DNA from: Gammaproteobacteria bacterium
GTDB taxonomy: Bacteria; Pseudomonadota; Gammaproteobacteria; Steroidobacterales; Woeseiaceae
NCBI GenBank assembly: GCA_029884455.1
Contig: JAOUHU010000017.1
Coordinates: forward strand, 1 to 50,955
Reading direction: 5' to 3'
Length of the DNA stretch: 50,955 nucleotides
This document shows, piece after piece, positions 50,841 to 50,955 of this stretch. The position numbers were made by a program, and so were the translations under genes. The notes below the pieces were generated by a model, which saw nothing but the letters and a program-made list of their open reading frames with translations, was not told the DNA's origin and ran no database searches. Within the stretch, counting starts at the first letter, position 1; each line of letters opens with the position of its first letter.

Positions 50841-50955
50841 TGATATCGCGGACACATCTGAAAAGGCCGATAATGGCCGTGGAGGAGTGTCATGCCAAAA
50901 AGAAGAAATTACTCGGCGGAGTTCAAACGTGAAGCGGTTGCCCTGGCGCATCAGC
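50841..50955 (+). mobile_element. IS3-family insertion sequence, left end (truncated by window)
   Basis: The left end begins TGATATCGCGGACACATCTG, the TG-initiated, GGACAC-containing inverted repeat expected of the IS3 family, 51 bp before the transposase ATG. The rest of the element lies outside the window. It has inserted in the gene at 50222-50840. Confidence 0.75.
50892..50955 (+). CDS. IS3-family transposase OrfA (partial)
   Basis: Only 21 codons are in the window. MPKRRNYSAEFKREAVALA is the start of the helix-turn-helix (HTH_Tnp_1) of IS3 OrfA proteins, which bind the terminal repeats. GGAGGAG lies just upstream of the ATG. OrfB should follow by a -1 frameshift outside the window. Confidence 0.88.
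   Translation, partial: MPKRRNYSAEFKREAVALAHQ

Overview
The window is chromosomal DNA of a GC-rich gammaproteobacterium. The evidence is a YajQ plus phosphoenolpyruvate carboxylase pair, a complete trpEGDCFBA operon with an attenuator, overlapping stop/start codons, an ECF sigma/anti-sigma pair, and a respiratory gene set typical of marine sediment lineages. The exact genus cannot be read from the sequence.

Layout. 1-4.5 kb: DUF4097 protein, anti-sigma and ECF sigma factor (minus strand) divergent from a receiver-like/PAS/GGDEF/EAL protein. 4.5-11.5 kb: a DUF2007/zinc-ribbon gene and the seven-gene trp operon, led by a Trp-rich leader peptide and an intrinsic attenuator. Three near-identical palindromes with the core GGGGTCAGAGCCC sit at gene 3' ends. 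11.5-17.9 kb: SLC13-type transporter, an unknown protein, yajQ, ppc. 17.9-30.8 kb: a seven-gene minus-strand operon of two short multicopper-oxidase-like proteins, a 2256-residue secreted cupredoxin/cadherin-like/beta-helix protein, two small secreted or anchored proteins, a Sco-type copper chaperone, and a lipoprotein fusing cytochrome c to a periplasmic-binding-protein fold. 31-37.3 kb: two signalling modules (LuxR-type regulator with NarX-like kinase; a lone receiver; beta-barrel, PstS-like protein, kinase and receiver). 37.3-47.9 kb: a membrane-anchored Fe-S flavoprotein divergent from a six-gene operon of CcmI-like protein, b-type membrane protein, 21-heme cytochrome, 34-heme cytochrome, an AMIN-like/SPOR/TPR/beta-barrel protein and a lipoprotein. 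48-51 kb: accessory DNA with a DUF protein, a PHB-depolymerase-like lipoprotein, a broken tRNA-Gly-like sequence, and a secreted-protein gene truncated by an IS3-family element running off the window end.

How it may work together (inference). Two electron-transfer systems sit side by side. In the first, the eight trinuclear-cluster histidines of a multicopper oxidase appear to be divided between two adjacent proteins, with a giant non-catalytic cupredoxin partner, a copper chaperone and a heme lipoprotein as accessories; metal oxidation is one possible role. In the second, a Fe-S/flavin donor, b-type membrane protein, two periplasmic or exported cytochromes with 55 predicted hemes in total, and an outer-membrane barrel look like an extracellular electron-transfer conduit. 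The redox and two-component regulators between them, a Fur-like box, an ArcA-like box and a predicted three-way-junction leader RNA suggest joint environmental control. The cytochrome operon and the split oxidase are the best candidates for an undescribed system.
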